64,000 nt of DNA from Yamagishiella unicocca (Eukaryota; Chlorophyta; Chlorophyceae; Chlamydomonadales; Volvocaceae), in assembly GCA_003116995.1 (NCBI GenBank), contig BDSL01000015.1, positions 930,001 to 994,000 on the forward strand, in the 5' to 3' direction. How positions within the stretch are numbered: position 1 is the first letter of the stretch; each line of letters begins with the position of its first letter. The translations under genes and the position numbers were made by a program. The notes under the pieces are model-generated. The model had not been told where the DNA came from and ran no database searches. It saw nothing but the letters and a program-made list of their open reading frames with translations. This document shows, piece after piece, positions 1 through 11,561 of the stretch.

Positions 1-395
1 TAGACCGGCCGAGTAATCATAACACGCGCGTAATTTATTGTTAAAGGGTAGAAGGACCTATAATGTATCCAATGTATGCTTAAACGTTGGCAGAGACACG
101 ACATTCGCGATTCTGAATCTGGCTGAAACGCGCTGAGACGGTGAAAGACAGCGGCCCCACTCCTACCGACCGCCATTGCGTTTGCTATTTGCGCCAACTA
201 ATTTGGAATTATCCTATTAGCTTATGTGACCCGGCTTGAATTGCCGAAGATGACAGCCCGAGATTTTGAAGGTCTGAAAGGGTCTGAAAGGCCGGCTGGC
301 CCGGGTGGGTGGCCGACCGACAGCTGAGAGAAGGCCCTGTTTTCTGAGTCTCAGAGGTTCTTCTCTGAGTCTCAGAGCCCTCCTTTCTGAAATAT
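1..395. other. Unique flank, no gene seen
   Basis: No splice-consistent coding segment is visible. From about 260 on the sequence starts to show the tctgaaag/tctgaagt words of the satellite that follows, so this may be a degraded edge of the array. A short AT-rich patch (aaatatttaaatatttctga) lies at about 389-408, immediately before the first regular unit. Confidence 0.5.
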
Positions 396-3225
396 TTAAA
401 TATTTCTGAAGTCTGAAGCTCTGAAAGGCTTCAAAGGGCCGCTGGGAGGGGGGTGGGGGCCCTCAGGCTGGGTTTCTGAAGTCTGAAACTCTGAAGGCTT
501 TCAGCTGAAGCCCCAGGGGACTCAGCTGAGGCCCCGGGCCGGTTTCTGAAGTCTGAAGCTCTGAAAGGCTTCAAAGGCCCGCCGGGAGGGGGGTGGGGGC
601 CCTCAGGCCCGGTTTCTGAAGTCTGAAACTCCGAAGGCTTTCAGCTGAAGCCCCAGGGGACTCAGCTGAGACCCCGGGCCGGTTTCTGAAGTCTGAAGCT
701 CTGAAAGGCTTCAAAGGCCCGCCGGGAGGGGGGTGGGGGCCCTCAGGCCCGGTTTCTGAAGTCTGAAACTCCGAAGGCTTTCAGCTGAAGCCCCAGGGGA
801 CTCAGCTGAGACCCCGGGCCGGTTTCTGAAGTCTGAAGCTCTGAAAGGCTTCAAAGGGCCGCTGGGAGGGGGGTGGGGGCCCTCAGGCCCGGTTTCTGAA
901 GTCTGAAACTCTGAAGGCTTTCAGCTGAAGCCCCAGGGGACTCAGCTGAGACCCGGGCCGGTTTCTGAAGTCTGAAGCTCTGAAAGGCTTCAATGGGCCG
1001 CTGGTAGGGGGGTGGGGGCCCTCAGGCCCGGTTTCTGAAGTCTGAAACTCCGAAGGGTCTCAGCTGAAGCCCCAGGGGACTCAGCTGAGACCCCGGGCCG
1101 GTTTCTGAAGTCTGAAGCTCTGAAAGGCTTCAAAGGGCCGCTGGGAGGGGGGTGGGGGCCCTCAGGCCCGGTTTCTGAAGTCTGAAACTCCGAAGGCTTT
1201 CAGCTGAAGCCCCAGGGGACTCAGCTGAGACCCCGGGCCGGTTTCTGAAGTCTGAAGCTCTGAAAGGCTTCAATGGGCCGCTGGGAGGGGGGTGGAGGCC
1301 CTCAGGCCCGGTTTCTGAAGTCTGAAACTCTGAAGGGTCTCAGCTGAAGCCCCAGGGGACTCAGCTGAGACCCGGGCCGGTTTCTGAAGTCTGAAGCTCT
1401 GAAAGGCTTCAAAGGGCCGCTGGGAGGGGGGTGGGGGCCCTCAGGCTGGGTTTCTGAAGTCTGAAACTCTGAAGGCTTTCAGCTGAAGCCCCAGGGGACT
1501 CAGCTGAGACCCCGGGCCGGTTTCTGAAGTCTGAAGCTCTGAAAGGCTTCAAAGGCCCGCCGGGAGGGGGGTGGGGGCCCTCAGGCCCGGTTTCTGAAGT
1601 CTGAAACTCCGAAGGCTTTCAGCTGAAGCCCCAGGGGACTCAGCTGAGACCCCGGGCCGGTTTCTGAAGTCTGAAGCTCTGAAAGGCTTCAATGGGCCGC
1701 TGGGAGGGGGGTGGAGGCCCTCAGGCCCGGTTTCTGAAGTCTGAAACTCTGAAGGGTCTCAGCTGAAGCCCCAGGGGACTCAGCTGAGACCCGGGCCGGT
1801 TTCTGAAGTCTGAAGCTCTGAAAGGCTTCAAAGGGCCGCTGGGAGGGGGGTGGGGGCCCTCAGGCTGGGTTTCTGAAGTCTGAAACTCTGAAGGCTTTCA
1901 GCTGAAGCCCCAGGGGACTCAGCTGAGACCCCGGGCCGGTTTCTGAAGTCTGAAGCTCTGAAAGGCTTCAAAGGCCCGCCGGGAGGGGGGTGGGGGCCCT
2001 CAGGCCCGGTTTCTGAAGTCTGAAACTCCGAAGGCTTTCAGCTGAAGCCCCAGGGGACTCAGCTGAGACCCCGGGCCGGTTTCTGAAGTCTGAAGCTCTG
2101 AAAGGCTTCAAAGGCCCGCCGGGAGGGGGGTGGGGGCCCTCAGGCCCGGTTTCTGAAGTCTGAAACTCCGAAGGCTTTCAGCTGAAGCCCCAGGGGACTC
2201 AGCTGAGACCCCGGGCCGGTTTCTGAAGTCTGAAGCTCTGAAAGGCTTCAAAGGGCCGCTGGGAGGGGGGTGGGGGCCCTCAGGCCCGGTTTCTGAAGTC
2301 TGAAACTCTGAAGGCTTTCAGCTGAAGCCCCAGGGGACTCAGCTGAGACCCCGGGCCGGTTTCTGAAGTCTGAAGCTCTGAAAGGCTTCAAAGGGCCGCT
2401 GGGAGGGGGGTGGGGGCCCTCAGGCCCGGTTTCTGAAGTCTGAAACTCCGAAGGCTTTCAGCTGAAGCCCCAGGGGACTCAGCTGAGACCCGGGCCGGTT
2501 TCTGAAGTCTGAAGCTCTGAAAGGCTTCAATGGGCCGCTGGTAGGGGGGTGGGGGCCCTCAGGCCCGGTTTCTGAAGTCTGAAACTCCGAAGGGTCTCAG
2601 CTGAAGCCCCAGGGGACTCAGCTGAGACCCCGGGCCGGTTTCTGAAGTCTGAAGCTCTGAAAGGCTTCAAAGGGCCGCTGGGAGGGGGGTGGGGGCCCTC
2701 AGGCCCGGTTTCTGAAGTCTGAAACTCCGAAGGCTTTCAGCTGAAGCCCCAGGGGACTCAGCTGAGACCCCGGGCCGGTTTCTGAAGTCTGAAGCTCTCA
2801 AAGGCTTCAATGGGCCGCTGGTAGGGGGGTGGGGGCCCTCTGGCTGGGTTTCTGAAGTCTGAAACTCTGAAGGGTCTCAGCTGAAGCCCCAGGGGACTCA
2901 GCTGAGACCCCGGGCCGGTTTCTGAAGTCTGAAGCTCTGAAAGGCTTCAAAGGGCCGCTGGGAGGGGGGTGGGGGCCCTCAGGCCCGGTTTCTGAAGTCT
3001 GAAACTCTGAAGGCTTTCAGCTGAAGCCCCAGGGGACTCAGCTGAGACCCCGGGCCGGTTTCTAAAGTCTGAAGCTCTGAAAGGCTTCAAAGGGCCGCTG
3101 GGAGGGGGGTGGGGGCCCTCAGGCCCGGTTTCTGAAGTCTGAAACTCTGAAGGGTCTCAGCTGAAGCCCCAGGGGACTCAGCTGAGACCCGGGCCGGTTT
3201 CTGAAGTCTGGAATCTCAGCTGAAT
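396..3225. repeat. Satellite array, 139-140 bp unit, about 20 copies
   Basis: Regular units begin at about 541, 681, 821, 960, 1100, 1240, 1379, 1519, 1659, 1798, 1938, 2078, 2218, 2358, 2497, 2637, 2777, 2917 and 3057, with partial units at both ends. Each unit has two halves that both start with ggtttctgaagtctgaa, so the 140-mer looks like a diverged dimer of a roughly 70 bp ancestor. The second half carries the palindromes ttcagctgaa and ctcagctgag. Variant bases (gggccgctgg versus gcccgccggg, aatggg versus aaaggg, ctggtag, ggtggagg) recur in blocks. The three units from 1240 are repeated by the three from 1659, and the order 821-960-1100 resembles 2358-2497-2637. No coding capacity. Confidence 0.95.
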
Positions 3226-3994
3226 GGCGTAGGTAATACCTGAGACTCAACCACTCCTGTGGCAGTATGTCAAAGCACCCCGCCCACAACGGGGGCAGCC
3301 GGGTCGAGGACCCCGAGGGCCTCCTGGACAAACCGGGTGTGAGCCACCCGGCGAGCCGCAACCACCGAGCTGAGTTACATGGCCGTACCCACGTGAACCA
3401 ACAGCGCCGCGAGCGCCACCGGGGCCCCCCCACCCCGCCGCCAACCCAACCGGGCCACAACCGACACCGACACCACCTCGACTGACGGCACCATGGCCGC
3501 CGCCGTAAGGGGGAGGAGCAGACTGGCCGCCAGGCACCAGCCGGGGGGCACGTCAGCCAGCAGAGCCGTGACCGCCCCGCAGCAATGCGCCCCCCTGCGG
3601 AAGGCGCAAAACGACGCGGCCAGCGGGGATGGCGGGCGCAGGAACTGTGTACGACGCAGCGTGTACGACGGCAGCCAGTGTTAAGAGCTTTGCTGGACAC
3701 TGGTAGGGTCATCAGCTCTTGCTTGTAGCGGCTGGGCGCTCCTGCAATGATCTCAAGTTTTGCCTCCTGCTGTCTGGTTCAAGGCTTGACGCGTATCCAG
3801 CCATCCCCTGTTCCAAGCTTGAACCAGCATCTGCTTGAAACCTTGAATCGTCTTGAATCGTCAGGATTATTCCGTCTCATGTCGTCATACACACATGTTT
3901 TGTCTCGCGGTGTGGCGGCACTTCAATGGTCTCCGTAGACTCTTAGTCTGGATGGAGGTGGGGGAGCGACCCGGGGTTCCGTAGAGGACCATTC

Positions 3995-4097
3995 CGTCCG
4001 GACTCCCCTCCGTTGTTCCGGACTCCCCTCCGTTGTTCCGGACTCCCCTCCGTTGTTCCGGACTCCCCTCCGTTATTCCGGACTCCCCTCCGTTGCC
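3995..4097. repeat. 20 bp minisatellite, about 5 copies
   Basis: Tandem unit tccggactcccctccgttgt, nearly perfect, with one unit carrying cgttatt in place of cgttgtt. Confidence 0.9.
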
Positions 4098-5204
4098 ATC
4101 CGTAACATGCCCGCTGGCCAGGGGCAGCTACCCTGCCCTAACGGAAAGACCGCCTAAGCACTCTCCTATTAGGAGAGTGGCGTGAGGGGCCGCAGTCCCC
4201 TCCTGCTCGACCGAGAGTCTGCTTCATCGTATCCTTTGCAGTAAAGGTTACGTGTGTGTGTGTGTAAAACAAAGGGAATACCTTGGAAGAATCCTGTGTG
4301 TGTGCTTGGCTGCTTGCCCCACATTTGGGGGCTGAGAGGGGTTGGGGCCAATGCGGAGGACGGTGGCAATGAGGAGGATTGGGAAAGGGGATTGGTCGCG
4401 TCTTCTACTTTATGCAGTGCGCCGGCCCTCCAGCCCCTCTTGGCGCTCCTGCCCATGCAAGCCCCTGGGCCCCTCCCCTGGCCGGCTGGCCCATCAGATC
4501 ACCTTCCCCCTCCCTCCATTTCCCTAATACGGTACCTTAACCGCTCTGGGAGCGACCCCCCACCAGCCCGTCATGCACCCATTGATGCATCCGCCCCTTT
4601 GGCACAGCGCAAGCCGATGAGGACCCCCTCCCCCGGCCCCTCGCCCTGCAAGCCAGCCCCGGGCCCTCGAACACCCGTGCACGGTAGGTACGGCGCCAGT
4701 CTACGGCACGGAGAGGCAGTGCTACGTCGACAGTTCTGCACGGCAGTCGTATACTCCAGGACGTGCGCGCGAGTAGCCCTAGGGTCAGGTGCCGGTCAGG
4801 TGGGGATTTGGTGTGTGTGCCGGGCTATCAGGTCATCTGTGATATGCATCACTTATCAAATCGAACAATGGCTTTTCGCTGCGGATGGTTGCCTGATGAC
4901 GCCTAATGGCTTAGGTGGGCTGCGTCGTAGCCTTCTGAGCGCCGGCGGGCGCTAAAGCTGGACAGCCAATGCCTTCCTCACAAACGGTTATGGTGCTGCA
5001 TGACACACCCTTTTCAACTCATCCAAAATCCCCAGCAGGAAGAGCCTTCTTGTGCATTACGGCATTGCACTTACCTGAATAATATGCTTGCGGAGGGCAT
5101 TGCTGTCCATACTTCTTAAAGGGAGGCACCGAGGCAAGGTTTGCGGGATGTAATAGTAATCTTCCACTGTAACCGATACAACAAATAATCTTCTTCCAGT
5201 CCTA

Positions 5205-5233
5205 CACTAGTAGTAGTAGTAGTAGTAGTAGTA
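5205..5233. repeat. (TAG)n microsatellite
   Basis: About nine tag/agt triplets in a row, some 80 bases before the predicted sulfotransferase start codon, so probably in its promoter or 5'UTR. Confidence 0.9.
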
Positions 5234-5312
5234 CTAGGTGCGCGTTCACATGATTTGAAGGGAATCGCACAATCTGAACACTGCTGGTGCATAGTGGCAT
5301 ATACGAGCCCCT

Positions 5313-8300
5313 ATGGATAATAAATCTGGGCGTATCTACCTCGTCATCTCGGCGCTGTTATGGCCCCTGCTCTGTTGCGTGCACGGGCGGGCCCTCGAGG
5401 TACTTCCCCATATCCAGCCGCATCCTGGGTTGTTCGCTTTCACTCATGCACACCACACCCTCAGGTGCTGGACATCCGGCCTGGGGAGACCAATAACCTG
5501 CTGCTGCATGTACACATCCCAAAGACGGGGGTAGGTCGTGGTTTCGGCACGGGTGGTTTCGGAACTCGACCTGTCGCTGGAGGTCGCTGGTAAAGACACA
5601 GGAGACTGTCCATTGCCGGAAGGCAGCTGAAGATGCCTAACCGGCCTGCCCTCCGCATGTTCGGTGCGAGGTGCACGCCCTGCACGCCCTGCGCCAAAGG
5701 AAGACCCTGCGCCTGCATTCCTCTGGGGTCCACAACGAGGTGCATGCTCGTCCGCGCACGTGAGCGACCGGATGAAAAAGCAGGCAGCCGGTGTGCGCCG
5801 CACACGCCTGCCGGCACGTCCTTCCTCGCATCCAGTACTGCCGTACACGTTACCAAGTACGCTCGTTAGGCTGCCCGGGGATAGCGCTGATGCACCCCCC
5901 CGGTGCGCGGCCGATGCTTGGTTGTCGGGGTGGCCTCCGGCCAGATGCCGTACCCCCTTCGCCCATCTACGCAGGCGCTCCCTCCGAAACCCCAATCAAA
6001 ATGCGGCGCTCCCTCCCTCCCTCCCGTCCTCCCTCCCATCCCAAGCTCGCACCCAAGTTTCCCCACCAACCCCATCCCGATTCGCTCCCGATTCGCTCGG
6101 CTTGCTCGCGGTTTCCCTTTCACTGGTCCAATTATAACCCACCCCATCCTCTTACCCAGGGCACCACCCTCTCCAACAACCTAGCGGAGCTCTTCGCGTC
6201 GCGTGTCGTCAAATGTGATGTGGGCGGCAGCGAGTGGGGCCGCAGCTTTGCGGACGTGCTGACCGCCGCTCGGCGCTCAGGCCTGGCCCCCGGGCCCAAC
6301 CGCACGTGCAACTTCCTGTCGTATGAGGGTACGGCACATGCCCGGGGTTCCCTGGCGCATCCTCCGCCATGTGGCCGCTGCGACCCTGCCACAACATGTA
6401 GCGCACCGTACTGCACTGCAAGCAGGCGGGGACAACGCACCAGATCAAGGAGGGCGACATGCCCAACAAAAAATGAAGGCAAAGGACGTTTTAGCAGCTT
6501 AGCACCCAAGCAATTTACATACATTGTGCGGGTACCGTACGGAGCCGTGTGGCGCGACGCCGCGACAGCTTTCCGCACCACCGCGCTCCAGCGCGCGCGT
6601 GTCGCCGCCGCCCCACACTGCCGCCGCCCCACACTGCCGCCGCCCCACACTGCCGCCGCCCCACACTGCCGCCGCCCCACACTGCCGCCGCCCCACACTG
6701 CCGCCGCCCCACACTGCCGCCGCCCCACACTGCCGCCGCCCCACACTGCCGCCGCATGCAGGCGGTTTGAAATGGATGACGTCGGCGCTGGAGGCTTACG
6801 GGGTGCCGGCGGCCGCCGTACGACCCCTGGTCCTGCTGCGACAGCCCCTGGAGCGACGACTGTCGGGTGCGTGAGGGGGTGCAGCGGGCGGGTACGAGGC
6901 AAGGGGGCAGTGGCGGGCCAGTGGCGGAACCCCGGTGAATAAATCTGGATATAATCCTCCTGGACTTTGTCAATGCCTTGATGCCGTCGCACGCACACAT
7001 ATAAACGCGCGCATTAAAGCACACCCGCGCATCGCATCCTTACACTGCTTTGCGCATTCCCCCAGTTCCCTCATTACTACGACCCCCTCTTCCCCCCCCA
7101 CACACCACACACACGTAGCCGATAAGCAATGGACAGCAAGCCTACAGCTCAGCAGTATGTAGCACTTCCATCTGGGAAGGGATGGGCAGCTTTCGGAGCT
7201 TTGCCATGCTCCATTTCCCCCAGGTCCGCCCTTTATTATTACCTTGTTTGTACCGCAGTCATTCCTTTCCATACACACGCACACACACGCACACGCACGC
7301 AGGTATCCTGCACGGCCGCAGGCTGGAGGGCGACGAGCGCGCCGCGCATTCGTACGCGTGGCAGAACAGCCCTGACGCAGCCGAGTACCACAGCAGCATG
7401 TCGCAGCAGCTGGTGTGCCCCGCGCCCGACATGCCGCCGGCGGCGACGTGGGCCACCCGCCCGGGCAACTACTGTGAGTGAGGATGCATGGAGCCGTGGC
7501 AAAGCGGTGCACCCTTGTGATGGGAGATCGCATGACTCCGGTGCAACTTTCTGCACGATATGTGTGTTCGTTAGCAGCCAAACTCGAAAGCGAGGCTGTG
7601 GGCAAGCAAGACAAGTTCCCTGGGATATGTATGGGTGTGCCTATGCGTGTTTGTGTGTGTATGTGTGTGTGTTTTATAAATGCTGAGCGTGTGTGTGTGT
7701 GTGCGTGACCGCGTTTCAGTAATAGGAATGGACTCGGAAAAAGGGTACGGGAGCAGGATGGGGCGGCGTCGTGGGGAGCGTCATTGGGTGTCGCGTACGG
7801 TATCTCGCCTGAGGCGTCGCTGCGCGCTCTTCTAGCCTTCAGGACACTTGACAGCGCTTGGTGGCCGGGTAAACTAATGGCCGACCAGGGCCAATGCGCC
7901 TGTGCAGCCTCAGACACTCTCAGGTGCAACCAATGCCTGCAATCCCACCGTCAGGTGCGGAACGCCCCACTCGCCCGCCGCTGGTCGCCATACCGCTACC
8001 GTACGACCGCCGCAGCCTCTCGCCCGCCGTGCACCTTGCAACACAGACAAAACCTGCAACCTGCTCCACGCGGCTTCACCCCCCAACCCACCCCACCGGT
8101 TTTTATACACCCCACCCGCCCGCTGTTCCGTCTGCCCAGGGTACCGCCCCTGTCGCTTCACCCTGCAGCAGCTCTCCGCGGCCGTACGGTCCGCCTTCTG
8201 GGTGGGCCTCACCGAGTGGTACCGCGAGTCTCTCTGTGTGCTGGCGTTCCAGCTGTCGGCATTCGACCCGCAAGCATGCGCATGCGCAACGGCGGCACAG

Positions 8301-8861
8301 GGGCAGAGGCAGGGGCCGGAGCCGGAGGCAGGGCCTGAGCAGGGGCAGGGAGAGGGGCCAGAGCTGGGGGTGGCGCAGCGTCACGCGGCGTTGCTACCCG
8401 AGACGGGGGATGTGGCGGCCGGCGGGCGCGGGCTGCTGCTGCCGCCCGCCGACAACGCGTCGCCTCTGTGGCAGGCGGCGTCGGCGCAGTTCAGCGTTTC
8501 GCAGATCCAGCGGCTGGCCGAGATGGACCGGGCCGACGGGGTCGTGTACGCCGCGGCGCTGGTGAGGTTCCTGGAGGACGTGAGGGAGGTGGAGCGGAGG
8601 ACCGGCACTAGGGTGCTGTGCGTGGGGCCAGAAAAAGACGGATGGGGTGGGGGTGGGGATGGGATGCAAGGAGGTGCAGAAGGCGGTGAGGGCGAGGGAG
8701 GGCTTGGGGGATTGGCTGGAGAGAGGGCTGAGGGTGGTTTAGGCGGGGATGGCTGCGCCTTGGGCGGGCGGGAAGAGGTGCGGCGCACCGAGGGTGCTGA
8801 GGACCATGAGGTGAAGACGATGGATCCGGGGGGCCGTGGGGGTGTGTGCGGCGCGCAATGA
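5313..8861 (+). CDS. Golgi-type carbohydrate sulfotransferase (Sulfotransfer_2/HS-sulfotransferase-like), 6 exons
   Basis: Predicted to transfer sulfate from PAPS to a glycan in the Golgi lumen. Exons 5313-5399, 5465-5530, 6160-6328, 6762-6866, 7303-7473 and 8140-8861 give 439 aa and all junction phases agree (0,0,1,1,1). The start was chosen because it gives a hydrophobic signal/anchor at residues 9-24. The 5'-phosphosulfate-binding loop HIPKTGGTT is at about 46-54, split by intron 2 exactly between the two glycines. A 3'-phosphate-binding segment LVLLRQPLERRLSG is at about 130-143. FWVGLTEWYRESLCVL and a C-terminal ARFLEDVREVE-like helix fit HS2ST/HS6ST-type enzymes. Residues after about 360 are glycine-rich low complexity and could be an unspliced tail. 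Substrate not deducible. Family call firm; exact C-terminus less so. Confidence 0.85.
6601..6755. repeat. 16 bp minisatellite in sulfotransferase intron 3
   Basis: About nine copies of ccccacactgccgccg end just upstream of the acceptor of exon 4 at 6762. The array is open in several frames, which creates long spurious reading frames on both strands. Confidence 0.92.
7262..7302. repeat. (CA)n tract at 3' end of sulfotransferase intron 4
   Basis: acacacgcacacacacgcac runs up to the acceptor at 7302 and replaces a pyrimidine tract, as is common in volvocine introns. Confidence 0.8.
7640..7706. repeat. (GT)n tracts in sulfotransferase intron 5
   Basis: Two imperfect tg/gt runs (7645-7675 and 7688-7706) in the 666 bp intron between exons 5 and 6. 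Confidence 0.8.
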
Positions 8862-9763
8862 GGAGGGGCATTATGGACAGCACATCATGTGCACGAAAGG
8901 GGGCGTTTGTGGACTCCGAGGCGTTCATTACCCGGCTTGCTGGCTTGCAGTCTTATAGGTATCTTGGACTGCGAAAGTGATATGCATAAAAGTTCGAGTT
9001 CCTGATCTAATTTCCAACTTGACTCATCGTAACTGTCCCCAGGATTCCGACATACGGCATACCGTACTTGATCACAGGTCCGCCACTTCCGCCACAGACG
9101 TTGCAGAAACATTTTCCAATACAGTGCACGGCTAGAATGGCCCGCTGACTCTACCTCCTTTCTGGAGTTCTGGAGCCCAATGCAACAATTACTACTACTC
9201 AGGCGAATATCGTCACGTCTCACGTGCCATAACGACAGAGCGCCGCTGTCCTCATACGTATAGTAAGGAGCTTATGTTTAGTCAGGCACGCGGCTCGCAC
9301 GGGGCGGCCCTACATATGCCCCCGAGTGCCGAGATCTTCCCCTTACAGCGCCATATCAGGCCCAAGTCACGAGCACCCCGGCTGCGAGTCATCGCCTCAA
9401 AACCCCTTTGCAGCAGCCCCTCCCCCCCGGTAAACCTAAACTCCACCCAACACTGAAAACCTAGGACACGTAGACACCCAGGAGGAAGCCATGAAGCCTT
9501 GTGGGCCCAGCCGCGCCGCAGGACAGCTCCCCGGACGCGTAGCCCCGCTCTCGACGCACGCTCCCAGGCCCTGACGCGCTAGCTGCCGTGCCGTCACCAG
9601 ACGAACAGGCGCTACCACGCCATAACTATGGATTGCAACCAAGGCGGGACTGCTGCCGCCGTGGCTACGCTTGCGGCTCCGGAGGTCCGCTCCCGGCTGC
9701 GTATGATTGCGCGCCTGGTGCGACCCGGATTGTCGCGTGTGATCATGTCTCAAGGGCCCCTGC
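8862..9763. other. Convergent intergenic/3'UTR region
   Basis: Lies between the stop of the plus-strand sulfotransferase and the minus-strand TIR gene. No TGTAA signal for the sulfotransferase was found. A minus-strand frame open at 9436-9918 could be an alternative 3' exon of the TIR gene but has no recognisable domain. Confidence 0.4.
9343..9347 (-). terminator. Poly(A) signal TGTAA for TIR gene
   Basis: ttaca on the plus strand reads TGTAA on the minus strand, the usual chlamydomonad polyadenylation signal. It lies about 420 bases past the predicted TIR stop, a normal 3'UTR length. Confidence 0.4.
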
Positions 9764-10786
9764 TCACAGCCCTCCATCCCCCGGGCCAGACAGGGCCATC
9801 TCAAGCGCCGCGGAGGCCTGTGCAGGGCGGGTAGACAGCGCGGAGCCGGGGAAGCTGCTAGTCGGGTCTGGGACGAAGTTGGTATGCGGGAGAGAAGGGA
9901 GAGACGGGAAGAAGGCAAGGAACAAGGCCAAGGCAGCTGCCCTCTTCATGTGAACGTTTCCATCCGTTAAGACTCGAAGGCTGAGGTGGCTTCTGACTAG
10001 AAAGGGTAGGGAGGGGGCCAACAGGCATGCAGCGGGGAGTGGCAGCAGGGGCAGAACCCACCCGGAGGGCTCTGGTATGACAACGCAGATGTCCTTGCCG
10101 TACCTGCGGAGCGGACAGCGAAGGTGTGACATGGATGTTCAGGTGTGGAGACGGGAAGGTACGGTACCTGGCAATACAGCACAGCCTCCGCAGGTCACTT
10201 CCAGATCTTACTGTATAGCGGCGCTCAGCTCCAGGTTGCACCAGGGGCTGTGCAGCACGGTGTCACTCAGCAGCAGGAGAAGCCAGCGGCAGTCGGAGAC
10301 GATGCGGGGCAGGTCCAGGGTTGGGACCCTGGCGAGGGAACAGAGGCCGGGGTGGCGAGGATACAGGTTATTAGTACCAGTACTATCCACATGGAGGAAA
10401 TGCATATGGTTAGGCAGGCGCATGGGGGGCGAAAAGAGGGTATACGGCGTAAAATTGTGGTTCTGGAGCGATATTGCCTGCCTCCTTGGAGCGACCAGGA
10501 CGAACCTGTGTTGGTGGTAAAGGAAGGACGCCAGTCCTCTTTTCAGCAGTTCGGCGTGAAGCAACGAGGCCTCTCGACCAACGTCGCAACGGCGATAGCT
10601 AATGAAGGCATCCCAACACTGCATCGTTGGGGCTGAGGGCTTCCAGTCGTCAACCCGAGAAGTGAAGCCGGGAGATTCTTCTTTATCTCTTAAGCTGTTA
10701 ACTACACTTAAGCTGTTAACTGCACGAGCTGCTGCCAAGGCAATGACTATAAGGATTGGCAACCAGACCCTCAAAAACCAAACCAT
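9764..10786 (-). CDS. Membrane-anchored TIR-domain protein, 3 exons (C-terminus uncertain)
   Basis: Exons 10786-10506, 10328-10212 and 10103-9764 join in phase to 245 aa. Residues 4-22 form a hydrophobic N-terminal segment (signal peptide or anchor). The TIR domain starts at about 58 with WDAFISYRR (box 1), continues with an AELLKRGLASFL helix and a DLPRIVSDCRWLLLLLSD strand/helix, then SPWCNLEL at 121-128 and GKDICVVIP. Glu127 is at the position of the catalytic glutamate of NAD-cleaving TIR domains. Intron 1 is a multiple of three with no stop, so its removal rests on domain fit. The last third of a TIR fold (helix D, strand E) is not seen; the tail after about 142 is low complexity, so a further intron may be present. 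Whether it signals or cleaves NAD is inference. Confidence 0.65.
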
Positions 10787-11561
10787 GTTCAGAATCGTGT
10801 GCGCTCTTCATTTCGGCTAAACTCGTAACTGCATGACTCGCATACCCGGGTTTGTCAAAACAAACCTGGGCTGTACTTTTACTGGGGATGAACCTGGCCC
10901 TGGCCTGGCCTGGCCTGGCATGGGACCCGTACAACGGCCCGGTAACGGCGATGCGAAAATTGCGCTATAGGTGTGAAGCCGCCCCTCGCTAAATTACGCC
11001 GGTGGGACGAGATGGCATAAGAGTCGTATTCCCCATGCAATTGGTGCCCGTACACTTTCTGCACAGACATGTCTATGTCACGCAAGACTCATGAACAGGA
11101 TCGCCGAGGAATTCTGTATATCAGCATATGTTTCGTTTGGAAGGATTCCCTCGTACACTGGCGCATTGACAGCGGCTATTACGACTGCGACCACCTATAG
11201 CGGCCGGCTCAACATAGGAGGGACAAGAAAAGCGTTCTTCACTGCGTGGTATGCAAGCTTTTCAGGCGGCTAAAGTAAGAATGAGTCTTGCGGAACAGTG
11301 GCGCCGCGATAGAGCGATTCAAGCGAAGTCGCTTCTGGAAGTAGTCCGGCCGAATGATAGTGATGGACAGCTGGCCATATTTATATACAAGAGTTGGTGG
11401 TTGACATGACCTAGGAAGGGAGATTGTCGCAGCGCGTCCACTGTAAGAAGTGTTTGAAGGGAAGTCGACGAGAGAATGTTGGGCAGTAACTCGCTTATTC
11501 GGTTCATTATAGCGAGTCAGTTACTGGCAGCGGCCGGAGCTGTGCAGGCGAATATAAGGGT
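10787..11561. other. Intergenic, upstream of TIR gene
   Basis: No gene supported. A short cctgg repeat lies at about 10892-10919. Confidence 0.4.

Larger units (their letters stand above)
3226..5312. other. Intergenic region upstream of sulfotransferase
   Basis: No gene supported. A GC-rich patch at 3250-3680 is open in several frames but shows no domain or junction logic. A (GT)n run lies at about 4250-4266. The last few hundred bases should hold the promoter and 5'UTR of the sulfotransferase; no TATA-like element stands out. Confidence 0.4.

Noticed and set aside
3119..3712. Minus-strand frame of 197 codons at the edge of the satellite
   Set aside because: Runs into the repeat, has no motif and an Arg/Trp/Cys-rich composition typical of chance frames in GC-rich DNA.
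5791..6942. Plus-strand reading frame of 383 codons
   Set aside because: Mostly introns 2 and 3 of the sulfotransferase plus the 16 bp minisatellite; only 6160-6328 of it is exon.
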